Assembly (NCBI GenBank): GCA_003167555.1
Contig: PMSN01000023.1
Coordinates: 248,001 to 312,000, forward strand
DNA: 64,000 bases
Reading direction: 5' to 3'
From: Spartobacteria bacterium
Lineage (GTDB): Bacteria; Verrucomicrobiota; Verrucomicrobiia; Chthoniobacterales; UBA10450
Of this stretch, positions 46,583 to 56,833 are shown one piece after another. Every line of letters starts with the position of its first letter. The first letter of the stretch is position 1. The notes below the pieces were generated by a model. The model did not search any database, had not been told where the DNA came from, and was given only the letters and a program-made list of their open reading frames with translations. A program made the position numbers and the translations under genes.

Positions 46583-47194
46583 TTACTTCACTGAATCAGC
46601 CGGCACGATCTTGATGCTCTCGACGTTCATCCGCTTTTCGGGCCGGTCGCCCGGGAGAGTTTTCGTCGTGGCAATTTTTTCCAGGACGTCGTCGCCTTTG
46701 ATTAGTTTTCCGAAGGCGGTGTATTGGCCGTCGAGAAATTTCGGCGCGCCGTGACAGATGAAAAACTGGCTGCCGGCCGAATTCGGATCCTGCGAGCGGG
46801 CCATCGAAAGCACGCCGCGTTCGTGCGATTTCTTGTTAAACTCCGCGAGAATCTTGTAGCCGGGATCGCCCGTGCCCCAGCGGGACTTTTGGCTTTCGTC
46901 TTTCGTCAGAGGATCGCCGCCCTGGATCATGAATCCCTTGATGACGCGATGGAAGGCAGTTCCATCGTAGAAGCCGGCTTTCGCCAGCTTCTTGAAATTC
47001 TCTACCGTCTTCGGGGCCACGTCCGGCCAGAATTCGGCCACCATCTCGCCTTCGCTGGTCTTGATCACTGCTACTTCTTTTGTCGGTTCGTTCATAGCGG
47101 CGGTCTCTTTCTTTTCTTCCTTTTTATCTTCGCTGCGCAATGGCGTGGCGGCGAACGCCAATCCGATGACGCAACAAAGCAATGTCAGTTTCAT
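46583..47194 (-). CDS. Secreted cyclophilin-type peptidyl-prolyl isomerase
   Basis: Signal peptide; FYDGTAFHRVIKGFMIQGGDPL, RGVLSMARSQDPNSAGSQFFICHGA. Confidence 0.93.
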   Translation of the reverse strand: MKLTLLCCVIGLAFAATPLRSEDKKEEKKETAAMNEPTKEVAVIKTSEGEMVAEFWPDVAPKTVENFKKLAKAGFYDGTAFHRVIKGFMIQGGDPLTKDESQKSRWGTGDPGYKILAEFNKKSHERGVLSMARSQDPNSAGSQFFICHGAPKFLDGQYTAFGKLIKGDDVLEKIATTKTLPGDRPEKRMNVESIKIVPADSVK

Positions 47195-47305
47195 GCGTGA
47201 CCCTAGCGTTCAACGTCCCACCTTCAACTGCGAACGCCGCCCAGCGCGGCTCGACGGAGTCTCGCCCTACCAGATGCGGAACACGGCGTATCCAGCTTCT
47301 CTTCA

Positions 47306-50300
47306 TTAGGCGTTGGGCGTTGGGCGTTCGGCGTTCGGCGTTTTCCTCTCTTTCCCTGCGCCATGATATTCCTGCAGGGTCTTGACGTGCAGATTGCTCC
47401 GCTGCAATGAGCGGATGCCGTTCGCGCTCGCCTGCGCCGCGCGAATCGTCGTCATGATCGGAATCTTCTGCGCGAGCGACGCGTTCCGAATTCTCACCTC
47501 ATCTTCGCGCGGAATCTTTCCGCTCGGCGTGTTGATGATGAAATTGATTTCCCCGTTGGTGACGAGATCGAGCACGTTGGGACGGCCCTCGCGAATCTTG
47601 TGCACCTTCGTCACGGGCACATTCGCCGCCGCCAGCATCGCGGCCGTGCCGCTCGTGGCGATAATCTTGAAACCGAGGCTGACAAATTCGTGCCCGAGCG
47701 AGATCACGTTCCGTTTATCGTCGTCTTTCACGCTGATGAAAACGGTGCCCCCCTTCGGGAGCGGCGGCGGCGCGGCCATTTGGGATTTGGCGTAAGCGAG
47801 GCCGAGATCGGCGTCGATGCCCATCACTTCGCCAGTCGATTTCATTTCCGGCCCGAGCGCGATGTCGACGCCCTGGTAACGCAGGAACGGAAAGACAGCT
47901 TCCTTCACCGAGAAATGTTTCGGCACGATCTCCTCGGTGAATCCCAGTTCGCGCAGCGTTTTCCCGGTCATCACCTTCGCCGCCAGCTTCGCCAGAGGGA
48001 CGCCGATCGCCTTGCTGACGAACGGCACCGTGCGTGACGCGCGCGGATTCACTTCGAGCACGTAAACATCGTCGCCTTTGACGGCGAACTGGACGTTCAT
48101 CAGGCCGCGCACATTCAGCTCGCGCGCCATGGCCTTCGTCGCCGCGGTGATTTCCTTCACGACGGCTTTGGAAATTGAAAACGTGGGAATCACGCACGCG
48201 CTGTCGCCGCTGTGGATGCCGGCTTGCTCAATGTGCTCCATGACGGCGCCGATCACGCTCGTCTCGCCGTCCGCGATGCAATCGACGTCGATTTCGATCG
48301 CGTCTTCGAGAAAGCGGTCGACGAGAACGGGACGGTCGGAGCTGACTTCGATCGCGCTTTGCATGTAACGGCGCAGATCTTCGTCGTTGTAGACCAACTC
48401 CATGGCGCGGCCGCCGAGAACAAAAGATGGCCTAACGAGTACTGGGTAACCGATCCTTTGCGCGATCGCGACCGCTTCTTCAGCGCTCACCGCGGAGCCG
48501 CTTGGGGTCTGGCGCAAGCCGAGCTTGTCGAGCATCGCGGCGAATAATTTCCGGTCCTCCGCAATCTCAATGCTTTCCGGTTGGGTGCCGATAATCGGAA
48601 CACCCGCGGCCTGCAATCCTTCCGCCAGATTGAGCGGCGTCTGCCCTCCGAACTGGACGATGACGCCTTCGGGAAGTTCCTGGTCGTAGATATTGAGCAC
48701 GTCTTCGAGGGTGAGCGGCTCGAAGTAGAGTTTGTCGCTCGTGTCGTAATCAGTCGAAACCGTTTCCGGATTCGAGTTGACCATGATCGTTACGAATCCG
48801 AGCTCACGGAGCGCGAAGGCGGCGTGGACGCAGCAGTAATCGAATTCGATTCCCTGTCCCACGCGGTTCGGGCCGCCGCCGAGGATCATGATCTTGCGCT
48901 TGTCGCTGCGGCGCATCTCGTTCTCACTGCCGTAAGTGGAATAATAGTACGGCGTAAACGCCTCGAACTCCGCGGCGCAGGTGTCGACGAGGCGGTAGGT
49001 GGGAATCACGCCAGCCGCTTTTCGCGCCGCGCGAATCTCCGATTCGGAAGTTCCGTGCGCGACGGCCAGCTGGCGATCGGAAAACCCCAGCTTCTTCGCG
49101 CGACGCAGTTGCCGCGGATCAAAAGGGAACACAGACTTGCAGTCTGTGTTCCGGAGCTTTTGCGCTTCCTGCACGAGCTGGCGCACGTTGTGCAGAAACC
49201 AGCGATCAATCTTCGTCAGCTCGAAGACTTCATCGATCGAGAGGTCGTCCTCGAAAGCCTGCGCGATGTAGAAAATTCGCTCGGCGTTCGGGATCGCGAG
49301 CCTCAAACGCAATGCGTCGGGATCGACGCGTTTCTCGTTTCCATCGCCGCAAAGACCGAAGCGTTTAATCTCGAGCGAGCGCAACGCTTTTTGGAGCGCT
49401 TCCTTGAACGTCCGCCCGATCGCCATCGCTTCGCCCACGCTCTTCATTTGCGTCGTGAGCGTGGCGTTGGCCTGCGGAAATTTCTCGAAGGTGAAGCGCG
49501 GCACCTTCACCACGCAGTAATCGATCGTCGGTTCAAAACTCGCTGGCGTTTCGCGGGTGATGTCGTTCCGGATTTCGTCGAGTGTGTAACCGACCGCCAG
49601 TTTCGCCGCAATCTTCGCGATCGGAAAGCCGGTCGCCTTCGAGGCGAGCGCGCTCGAACGCGAGACGCGCGGATTCATCTCGATGACGACCATGCGGCCG
49701 TTCCGCGGATTCACGGCAAACTGGATATTCGAGCCGCCGGTCTCGACGCCGATCTCGCGAATGACGGCGAACGACGCGTCGCGCATCAATTGGAATTCCC
49801 GATCGGAAAGCGTTTGCGCGGGCGCGACCGTGATGGAATCGCCGGTGTGGACGCCCATCGGATCGAAATTCTCGATCGAGCAGATGACGACGCAGTTGTC
49901 CGCGCAATCGCGCATCACTTCCATCTCAAATTCTTTCCAGCCGACGAGCGACTCCTCGATCAACACTTCCGTGACCGGGGACAGATCGAGACCACGCTCG
50001 ACGATCTCGGCGAGCTCATCGCGATTGTAAGCGATGCCGCCGCCCGAGCCACCGAGCGTGAACGCCGGCCGGATGATGAGCGGAAATTTGCCGATCATGT
50101 CCGCGACGTGGCTGGCATCGGCAATGGAATGCGCGATGCCGGAGCGCGGAACATCGAGGCCGATCCGCAGCATCGCCTCCTTGAAGAGCTGGCGATCTTC
50201 GCCTTTCGCGATGGCCTGGGCATTCGCGCCGATCAACCGGACGTTGTGCCGCCCGAGCGCGCCGTTGCGGTTGAGTTCCATCGCGGCATTCAGCGCGGTC

Positions 50301-50578
50301 TGGCCGCCCATCGTCGGCAAAATCGCATCCGGCTTTTCGCGTTCGAGAATGGCCTCGATTACTTCCGGCGTGATCGGCTCGATGTAAGTGCGATCGGCAA
50401 ATTCCGGATCGGTCATGATCGTGGCCGGATTCGAATTCACGAGCACGACTTCGTAGCCTTCTTCGCGCAACGCCTTGCAAGCCTGGACGCCGGAATAGTC
50501 GAACTCGCAGCCCTGCCCGATGATGATCGGGCCCGAGCCAATCAGCAGAATTTTGTGGAGATCGTTGTTCCGCGGCAT
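47306..50578 (-). CDS. carB: Carbamoyl-phosphate synthase large subunit
   Basis: [66 protein letters not shown]; duplicated ATP-grasp halves; MGS-like C-terminal domain. Confidence 0.97.
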   Translation of the reverse strand: MPRNNDLHKILLIGSGPIIIGQGCEFDYSGVQACKALREEGYEVVLVNSNPATIMTDPEFADRTYIEPITPEVIEAILEREKPDAILPTMGGQTALNAAMELNRNGALGRHNVRLIGANAQAIAKGEDRQLFKEAMLRIGLDVPRSGIAHSIADASHVADMIGKFPLIIRPAFTLGGSGGGIAYNRDELAEIVERGLDLSPVTEVLIEESLVGWKEFEMEVMRDCADNCVVICSIENFDPMGVHTGDSITVAPAQTLSDREFQLMRDASFAVIREIGVETGGSNIQFAVNPRNGRMVVIEMNPRVSRSSALASKATGFPIAKIAAKLAVGYTLDEIRNDITRETPASFEPTIDYCVVKVPRFTFEKFPQANATLTTQMKSVGEAMAIGRTFKEALQKALRSLEIKRFGLCGDGNEKRVDPDALRLRLAIPNAERIFYIAQAFEDDLSIDEVFELTKIDRWFLHNVRQLVQEAQKLRNTDCKSVFPFDPRQLRRAKKLGFSDRQLAVAHGTSESEIRAARKAAGVIPTYRLVDTCAAEFEAFTPYYYSTYGSENEMRRSDKRKIMILGGGPNRVGQGIEFDYCCVHAAFALRELGFVTIMVNSNPETVSTDYDTSDKLYFEPLTLEDVLNIYDQELPEGVIVQFGGQTPLNLAEGLQAAGVPIIGTQPESIEIAEDRKLFAAMLDKLGLRQTPSGSAVSAEEAVAIAQRIGYPVLVRPSFVLGGRAMELVYNDEDLRRYMQSAIEVSSDRPVLVDRFLEDAIEIDVDCIADGETSVIGAVMEHIEQAGIHSGDSACVIPTFSISKAVVKEITAATKAMARELNVRGLMNVQFAVKGDDVYVLEVNPRASRTVPFVSKAIGVPLAKLAAKVMTGKTLRELGFTEEIVPKHFSVKEAVFPFLRYQGVDIALGPEMKSTGEVMGIDADLGLAYAKSQMAAPPPLPKGGTVFISVKDDDKRNVISLGHEFVSLGFKIIATSGTAAMLAAANVPVTKVHKIREGRPNVLDLVTNGEINFIINTPSGKIPREDEVRIRNASLAQKIPIMTTIRAAQASANGIRSLQRSNLHVKTLQEYHGAGKERKTPNAERPTPNA
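47309..47343. repeat. Five tandem heptamers GGCGTT(G/G/C/C/T) forming the carB 3' end
   Basis: GGCGTTG GGCGTTG GGCGTTC GGCGTTC GGCGTTT. Confidence 0.93.
49126..49152. repeat. 27-nt perfect hairpin repeat inside carB
   Basis: GGAACACAGACT-TGC-AGTCTGTGTTCC; encodes RNTDCKSVF in frame. Confidence 0.9.
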
Positions 50579-50679
50579 TAGAGCGAGCGGACGATAGACG
50601 AAATCGCGCGAAGATCACGAGCTAAACGACCGGCTTATTGCAGGTGCTCCGCGACTCGCGGAGGAGACCGCTCGACTAA

Positions 50680-51012
50680 CTAGCGAACTTGTAATTCCGC
50701 CGTCCGCTTATTCGCCGCGGCGCGCCATTCTTCGAGACGCGAGCTGACGATTTGGAGCGCCGCCGGGCGACCGCGATATTTCTTCGCCGTCTTCGTCACC
50801 ATGCCGTCGTGCACGAGGTTCTGGAGTTTTTCGTAGGCACGGAGGCGGAGCATTTCATCGCCGCCACTCGCCGCATTCCGCGCGTGGAGATTCGCGTAGA
50901 CGAGGTCGTAGAGCGGCTTGAATTCGAACGAAAGTTTTTGCGATAGAATCGCGCAAAGCTCTTCCGTCATGATGTCCGGGGTGCGGCGCGTGAAACCTGA
51001 ATGATTAGCCAC
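50680..51012 (-). CDS. Hypothetical protein downstream of rpoZ
   Basis: ATG 2 nt after the rpoZ stop; coherent codon usage; alternative start MTEELCAILSQK. Confidence 0.55.
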   Translation of the reverse strand: MANHSGFTRRTPDIMTEELCAILSQKLSFEFKPLYDLVYANLHARNAASGGDEMLRLRAYEKLQNLVHDGMVTKTAKKYRGRPAALQIVSSRLEEWRAAANKRTAELQVR

Positions 51013-51014
51013 AA

Positions 51015-51284
51015 TTAAGCTGCCTTTTTCTCAGAGTGGACACCGGGAAAGGTAACGATCGGCACAAACGAGTTATCGGGCTTTATGCCGGGGGAGGCTT
51101 CGTAGGTTAATTTCCCCGCGATCACTTCGCTGAGCGCGACATCACAAAAACCCATCCCCGGCGGCGCGGCGATCAAGGGCCGGTGCCCGCGGATCAATTG
51201 CCGGACGCGTTGCCGGACAATGTTAATGAGAAGCTGCGCATTGGGAATGACGAGCGAGGCGTTTTTGAGAAGAGTGGGATGCAT
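51015..51284 (-). CDS. rpoZ: DNA-directed RNA polymerase omega subunit (Verrucomicrobia-like)
   Basis: AQLLINIVRQRVRQLIRGHRPLI...GFCDVALSEVIAGKLTYE resembles RpoZ. Confidence 0.75.
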   Translation of the reverse strand: MHPTLLKNASLVIPNAQLLINIVRQRVRQLIRGHRPLIAAPPGMGFCDVALSEVIAGKLTYEASPGIKPDNSFVPIVTFPGVHSEKKAA

Positions 51285-51430
51285 AATGTTGATGGCCTCG
51301 TTAGGTTAAATTTTTTCTCCTTATCAGCAGCCGAGCGGCTTCGAGATTGAGCGAAGGAGCGGAAGATGACCGCGGCCACTATCGTCGGTAACCGGGTTTT
51401 AGCAACCGTTAGTCCTGAGCCGATCCTCGA

Positions 51431-51886
51431 TTACGCGACTTCCGCCATGCGCTGGCGATCGAGGTAAACCTTGCAAATGCCTTTGATGCGCGTGAGCACG
51501 TAGTAAATCGTCTGGCTCCGCACGCGCACCAGCTCGGTGCCGACGATGCGCGTGACGAAATCGCCCGGCAATTCGAGGACTTCCTGCGGCGTGCGTCCAT
51601 CGAGACCTTTGCACAGAATCGCCGTCATGGCACGGGTGAGCGTCTGCACCTCGGGCCCGAGCGTCATGCGGAAATGCGCTTTGCCTTCGTCATCGACCTG
51701 GAGATAAACGCCGACCGTGTCCGCGCATTCCTCGTCCTTGCGCACATCTTCGAGGACAAATTTTTCGCCCGGCCGCGGCTCCTGTTTCCTCGCGTTGTCC
51801 GCGTAGGAAACGAGCGTCTCACGCCGCTCGGTTTCCGGCAACGATTCGAACAAGTGGATGATCTTTTCCAGCTTCGGCGGATACAT
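51431..51886 (-). CDS. sufE: SufE family Fe-S cluster assembly sulfur acceptor
   Basis: DEECADTVGVYLQVDDEGKAHFRMTLGPE aligns to the SufE C-x3-V block; start MYPPKLEK (51886) preferred because the longer start at 51901 lies in a repeat. Confidence 0.85.
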   Translation of the reverse strand: MYPPKLEKIIHLFESLPETERRETLVSYADNARKQEPRPGEKFVLEDVRKDEECADTVGVYLQVDDEGKAHFRMTLGPEVQTLTRAMTAILCKGLDGRTPQEVLELPGDFVTRIVGTELVRVRSQTIYYVLTRIKGICKVYLDRQRMAEVA

Positions 51887-51896
51887 GTTCGTTTCC

Positions 51897-51988
51897 GTCA
51901 TCCCGAGCGCAGCGCAGCGCAGTCGAGGGATCCCGTTGAATCACTCTTCGCTATCGCCACGGGATTCCTCGACTTCGCTCGGAATGAC
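51897..51988. repeat. Palindromic repeat, family A copy 4 (between sufE and the sulfurtransferase)
   Basis: GTCATCCCGAGCGCAGCGCAGCGCAGTCGAGGGATCCC...GGGATTCCTCGACTTCGCTCGGAATGAC. Confidence 0.9.
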
Positions 51989-51995
51989 AAAACCT

Positions 51996-52862
51996 TTACG
52001 CGGATTTCTCAATCGGCGCGCCGACTTTGTTTCCCCATTCCGTCCACGAACCATCGTAATTGCGCACGTGGTCGAGCCCGAGCAGATACGTGAGCACGAA
52101 CCAAGTGTGGCTCGAGCGCTCGCCGATGCGGCAATAGACAACTGTGTCGGTGCCCGACTTCAGCCCGCATCCCTCGAAATAAATCTTCGCCAGCTCATTC
52201 GCCGGCTTAAACGTGCTGTCCTCATTCGTTGCCGTTTTCCACGGCACACTTTTCGCGCCGGGAATATGTCCGCCGCGCAACACGCCTTCCTGCGGGTACT
52301 CTGCCATGTGGGTGATCTCGCCTTTGAATTCACCCGGCGAACGCACGTCGACGAGCGGTTTGCCCGCCTTGCTTTGCGCGAGCGCTTCATCCGCAAAGGC
52401 GCGGATCTCCTGGTCGAGCCGCTTCTTCGGCACGGGATAATTTGTCTGCGGATATTTGGGAACCTCGCGCGTCATCGGGCGGCCTTCCGCTTTCCATTTG
52501 TCGCGGCCGCCATTGAGGATTTTCACCTTCTCGTGGCCGAACAATCGGAAAGCCCAGAGCGCATAGCAGGCCCACCAGTTTGCTTTGTCCCCGTAGAAAA
52601 TACAGGTCGTGTCCCGCGTGATGCCGTTGCGGCTGCACAGCTCGGCGAATTTGTCCGGCGCGATGTAATCGCGGATCACCTGGTCCTGGAGATCGGTTCG
52701 CCAATCGATGTGCACAGCGCCGGGAATGTGCCCGGTGTCGTAGAGAAGGATGTCTTCGTTCGATTCCACGATGCGAAGGCCATCGTCGTTGAGATGTTTC
52801 TCGAGCCAATCCGCATCCACCAGCGCTTCAGGATGCGCGTACTGCATCGGGGCCGTTGTCAT
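51996..52862 (-). CDS. Thiosulfate/3-mercaptopyruvate sulfurtransferase (two rhodanese domains)
   Basis: [30 protein letters not shown], active site [22 protein letters not shown]. Confidence 0.94.
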   Translation of the reverse strand: MTTAPMQYAHPEALVDADWLEKHLNDDGLRIVESNEDILLYDTGHIPGAVHIDWRTDLQDQVIRDYIAPDKFAELCSRNGITRDTTCIFYGDKANWWACYALWAFRLFGHEKVKILNGGRDKWKAEGRPMTREVPKYPQTNYPVPKKRLDQEIRAFADEALAQSKAGKPLVDVRSPGEFKGEITHMAEYPQEGVLRGGHIPGAKSVPWKTATNEDSTFKPANELAKIYFEGCGLKSGTDTVVYCRIGERSSHTWFVLTYLLGLDHVRNYDGSWTEWGNKVGAPIEKSA

Positions 52863-52986
52863 AATGGATGGAATTTCATCCGCATTGATGCGCTCGCAAC
52901 CGATTTGAACGGGAGCGCGCCCAGGGGAGTCGTTAGGCAGCGCCAGGAATGTTGAGTGAACCAAGCGAAGACCTATACTTCTTCCA

Positions 52987-53658
52987 ATGCGGATTCTCCT
53001 GATCGAAGACGAAATGAAGACCGCGGCGTTTCTCGCGAAAGGCCTGCGTGAAGGCGGCTTTGCCATCGAGGTAGCAAGGGATGGTGAAACCGGACTGGAA
53101 CTCGCTTTGGCGACGCGACCCGATCTTCTCATCGTGGATGTGATGCTGCCAAAGAAAGACGGCTGGGCCGTCGTCGAGGAACTGCGGGCTGGCGGCGTTC
53201 ACACGCCGATTCTTTTTCTGACTGCGCGCGATAGCGTGCACGATCGCGTGAAAGGACTCGAGCTGGGCGCTGACGACTATCTCGTGAAGCCGTTTGCCTT
53301 TTCGGAATTGCTCGCGCGCGTGCGCTCGTTGCTGCGGCGCTCCTCGGCCCGGCACGCGGAGCAATTGCGGGTCGCGGATTTGGAGATCGACACGCGGCGG
53401 CACAAGGCGATTCGCTCCGGCGTTGCCCTGAATCTCACCGCGAAAGAATTCCTTCTCCTGGCTCAGCTCGCGCGTTCTCCGGGCGAGGTCGTGTCCCGGC
53501 CGGAAATTGCGGAACACGTCTGGGACATTAATTTCCGCACAGACACGAACGCGGTGGATGTGATGGTGCGGCGGTTGCGCGCCAAGGTGGACGATCCATT
53601 CGCAATCAAACTCATCCACACGGTCCGCGGCGCCGGTTATGTTCTCAAAGCCGACTGA
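52987..53658 (+). CDS. OmpR-family response regulator (CusR-like)
   Basis: [36 protein letters not shown]; winged-helix [20 protein letters not shown]. Confidence 0.94.
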   Translation: MRILLIEDEMKTAAFLAKGLREGGFAIEVARDGETGLELALATRPDLLIVDVMLPKKDGWAVVEELRAGGVHTPILFLTARDSVHDRVKGLELGADDYLVKPFAFSELLARVRSLLRRSSARHAEQLRVADLEIDTRRHKAIRSGVALNLTAKEFLLLAQLARSPGEVVSRPEIAEHVWDINFRTDTNAVDVMVRRLRAKVDDPFAIKLIHTVRGAGYVLKAD

Positions 53659-55030
53659 GCCGCGCTCGATCGCATCCCAATTGGTCCTGCGTTTCACGCC
53701 GGCCGCGGCGTTCCTGCTCTTCTGCGCGCTGGGCGTGCTTTACTGGATCGTCGTTCAGCACGCCTTCGAAGAAGACAACGATGTTCTGGCCGATAAGATC
53801 GTGGCGTTGCGCGCGGACATGAACAAGAGCGACGGCCCTCAAATTCTGGATCGTGAATTGAAGAATGTGCGGGCCGGAGAGCGCATCGCTTACTGGGTGC
53901 GGATGATGGATCCTGGCGGCAGGCTTTTGGCGGAGACGCCAGGGATGAATGATTCGTTGCCGCCGGGGATTTTTCCGGCGGCTCAAAGTTCGTCGGACTG
54001 GAAGTCGAAGGATTATCGGAGGGACAGGCAATTATATTCTCTCGTGGCCGTGACCGAGGAAGTGGGCGGCCAACCTTACACGCTCCAGGTCGCGCAAGAC
54101 CGTTCCTCCGACGAGCGCTTCATGAAGGAGTTTGGCACATTGCTCGTGGTCGTGCTGGCCTTCAGCATCGTGGCCTCGGCTGTGATTGCGCGCAGGGTGG
54201 CGAAGGACGGTTTGCAGCCTCTTGCCGCGATGACGCAATCATTGAAGCGCATTGGTCCGCAGCGTCTGCATGAACGAATCCCGCTGGACGGTTGGCCGCG
54301 CGAGCTCCAACCGCTGGCCGTCGCCTTCGACGACATGCTGGACCGGCTCGAAGATTCCTTCACCCGTCTCTCGCAATTCTCGGCCGATCTCGCGCACGAA
54401 CTCCGCACACCCATCGCCAACATCCGCGGCGAAGCGGAAGTCACGCTCACCCGGCCTCGAAGCCCGGATGAATACCGGGAAGTGATCGAATCGACGGTGG
54501 CGGAATGCGAACGGCTCTCGGGGATCGTCGATAACCTGCTCTTCCTTGCACGCGCCGAAGCTGCTGAGGGAAATGTGCAGCGCACATCCTTCGATGGACG
54601 CGCCGCGCTGGAAAAAATCACGGCGTTCTATGAAGCCATCGCGGAAGAGCAAGACGTGACTCTGACTTGCGCCGGTGAAGGCGAGGTTCGCGCCGACCCA
54701 ATGCTGTTCGGACGGGCCGTGAGCAATCTCGTGGAAAACGCGCTGCGCTTCACGCCGGCCGGCGGGACGATCCTGGTTTCGATCGCCCTCCGCGCCGCGC
54801 ATTTTGAAATCGCGGTGAAAGATACCGGCTGCGGAATAGCCGCGGAACATCTTCCGCGCGTGTTCGATCGCCTTTATCGCGCCGATTCATCGCGCAGCTC
54901 TCAAGGCGCCGGCCTGGGCCTGGCGTTGGTGAAATCGATCACCCATCTGCATGGCGGGTCCGCGAAGATCGAGAGCGAAGTCGGACGCGGCACCACCGTG
55001 ACGCTGACTTTTCCTGACGGAGTGGATTGA
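53639..55030 (+). CDS. Sensor histidine kinase (heavy-metal CusS-like, HAMP)
   Basis: FSADLAHELRTPIANIRGEAEV H-box; NLVENALRF; GAGLGLALVKSITHLHGG; overlaps the response regulator by 20 nt. Confidence 0.94.
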   Translation: MFSKPTEPRSIASQLVLRFTPAAAFLLFCALGVLYWIVVQHAFEEDNDVLADKIVALRADMNKSDGPQILDRELKNVRAGERIAYWVRMMDPGGRLLAETPGMNDSLPPGIFPAAQSSSDWKSKDYRRDRQLYSLVAVTEEVGGQPYTLQVAQDRSSDERFMKEFGTLLVVVLAFSIVASAVIARRVAKDGLQPLAAMTQSLKRIGPQRLHERIPLDGWPRELQPLAVAFDDMLDRLEDSFTRLSQFSADLAHELRTPIANIRGEAEVTLTRPRSPDEYREVIESTVAECERLSGIVDNLLFLARAEAAEGNVQRTSFDGRAALEKITAFYEAIAEEQDVTLTCAGEGEVRADPMLFGRAVSNLVENALRFTPAGGTILVSIALRAAHFEIAVKDTGCGIAAEHLPRVFDRLYRADSSRSSQGAGLGLALVKSITHLHGGSAKIESEVGRGTTVTLTFPDGVD

Positions 55031-55087
55031 GAGATCGGTCCACAAAATTGCCTTGCCCTAAAGATTACAAATTTGTAATGCGAGGTC

Positions 55088-56068
55088 ATGCAACCACGAC
55101 GCGCTCCGCGAAACAGACTGATCCCTGCGGCATTGTCATTGGGACTTCTCAGCTGCCTGGCCCTCCATCCATCATCGGCCCACGCCCAAGTCGCGACGAG
55201 CGAACGTCTCGTGGTGACGGGCGAAGAGGTGCCGAGCGCTTACGGCGCGACCCCCAGTTTTTCACGCAGCCGCTTCTCAAATCTCGTCAACGCCTATGTT
55301 TTGCCACCCGGGGCCGTCTTCGCCGGATTGATTTACCAGGGCGACGCCCTTCGCTTCAATCGCCCCGATCACACCTTTACGCAGGAAGTAGAAATCGGTC
55401 TCCCGTATCGATTTGGCATCGCGTTTGAAAACGGCGTCGAAGCATTTCGGGGAAACAGTCAAGAGCGAACGTTCAGTGTAGAGGCGCGCTATGCTCTGGC
55501 GGATTGGAACAAGATTCCGCTCAACCCGACGATCTTCGTCGAGTACAAATTCGGCATTGGCCATATTCTGCATGACGAAGGTCCGCCCGCACCACTGGAG
55601 AAAGGTGAAGCGCAGGCGTTTCTCGATGAAAAGAAACCTCTTCCGGACGCAGTTGAAGTAAGGCTGCTCCTCGCGCAGGACTTTGGCGAAAACGTTGAGT
55701 GGGCCCTGAATGCCTTTTTCGAACAGGAAGTCGGTGGAGATCGCGGCCGGGAAGTCGGCTTCGCTCAGAGTGTGATGTTCCCGATTATTCTGCCGCATGA
55801 ACGGCTCAAGGTCGGCGCGGAAATGCAGTTCACCTCATTTACCGATGCTGGAATCCGGGAGGGCGGAGAAGATCCTTCCTATCGGGTGGTGGTGGGTCCA
55901 ACGATCGCGTGGAAGCCATCGACGAACACGCGTCTGGATATCTCGCCGCTGTTTGGCGTGACCCACGACGCACCGAGAGCGTCCGTCTTCATTGTCTTTT
56001 CCATGTTGTTCGGTCCTGGCGGCGAGCGCCCCGAGGCGGAAGCGCCCGCGTCAACGCGGAACCGCTGA
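55088..56068 (+). CDS. Hypothetical secreted/outer-membrane protein
   Basis: Signal peptide SLGLLSCLALHPSSAHAQ; beta-rich repeats typical of outer-membrane proteins; directly downstream of the two-component pair. Confidence 0.7.
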   Translation: MQPRRAPRNRLIPAALSLGLLSCLALHPSSAHAQVATSERLVVTGEEVPSAYGATPSFSRSRFSNLVNAYVLPPGAVFAGLIYQGDALRFNRPDHTFTQEVEIGLPYRFGIAFENGVEAFRGNSQERTFSVEARYALADWNKIPLNPTIFVEYKFGIGHILHDEGPPAPLEKGEAQAFLDEKKPLPDAVEVRLLLAQDFGENVEWALNAFFEQEVGGDRGREVGFAQSVMFPIILPHERLKVGAEMQFTSFTDAGIREGGEDPSYRVVVGPTIAWKPSTNTRLDISPLFGVTHDAPRASVFIVFSMLFGPGGERPEAEAPASTRNR

Positions 56069-56138
56069 GCAACTTGGGCTGCTCGAGACTCACTGGCACT
56101 TGCACCGCGTCCAATTCCGTACATTCGTACGGACGCGC

Positions 56139-56312
56139 ATGAAAATATTTCTAGTGCTCGTTGCTTCAGTCGCTGCGCTGGCCCTGGGCGGGTGCGCCGA
56201 TCAGTCGCTGATTTCGGATGAGGAATATAAAGCGGTGAAGGGTCCCGCGCCAAACTCACCGGACCCGATGGGTTACATCCCGCAACCGAGCAACCGGCCG
56301 CCGGGGTTCTAG
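56139..56312 (+). CDS. Small lipoprotein
   Basis: MKIFLVLVASVAALALGGCADQ lipobox; 57 aa. Confidence 0.65.
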   Translation: MKIFLVLVASVAALALGGCADQSLISDEEYKAVKGPAPNSPDPMGYIPQPSNRPPGF

Positions 56313-56341
56313 ATTTCTGCGAGTCGTTAGGCCGGCGGCTC

Positions 56342-56761
56342 CTATTCGATATCCAGCTCGCGCACCTTTTTCTGCGCCCGGATCGTTTCCACCTGGTTCC
56401 GTAATTTATCCGCGAGCGCGACCTTCGTGGGAATGCCCTCCAGCACAATCACCGGCGACGACAGGTCGGAAGTATTAACCACGATGTTCTCCAAGCCGAG
56501 CATGCGATAGATGAAGGGCTGGCGGACTTCGATGTCTTTGACGCGATAAAGCTCGAGCGTCTCTGTCACCTTGCTGAAAATTCCTTCCGTCATTTTCACG
56601 CGCTCGGTCGTCAGCTCGAAGATGTTGTTTTTCGTTTGGAGATATCGGGTAAGCGCGATGAAGATGGGCACGATGAGCCAGCAAAACAGTCCGGCCAGAA
56701 TGAAGAGCCCCAGGTTTTTCAGTTGCGATGATGTCCCACGCCAGATGGTTTCTTCCGCCAT
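56342..56761 (-). CDS. PH domain (bPH2/DUF304) membrane protein
   Basis: NNIFELTTERVKMTEGIFSKVTETLELYRVKDIEVRQPFIYRMLGLENIVVNTSD. Confidence 0.85.
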   Translation of the reverse strand: MAEETIWRGTSSQLKNLGLFILAGLFCWLIVPIFIALTRYLQTKNNIFELTTERVKMTEGIFSKVTETLELYRVKDIEVRQPFIYRMLGLENIVVNTSDLSSPVIVLEGIPTKVALADKLRNQVETIRAQKKVRELDIE

Positions 56762-56833
56762 GGCGGCAGTTTTAACAGACTGGCAGCGCAGCACAAGCGC
56801 GACGGCAGGGCGCTCGGGGGGATTAACCCAATA

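Noticed and set aside
48581-50581. 666-aa plus-strand ORF opposite carB
   Set aside because: Arg/Asp/His-rich antisense shadow of carB without domain signatures.
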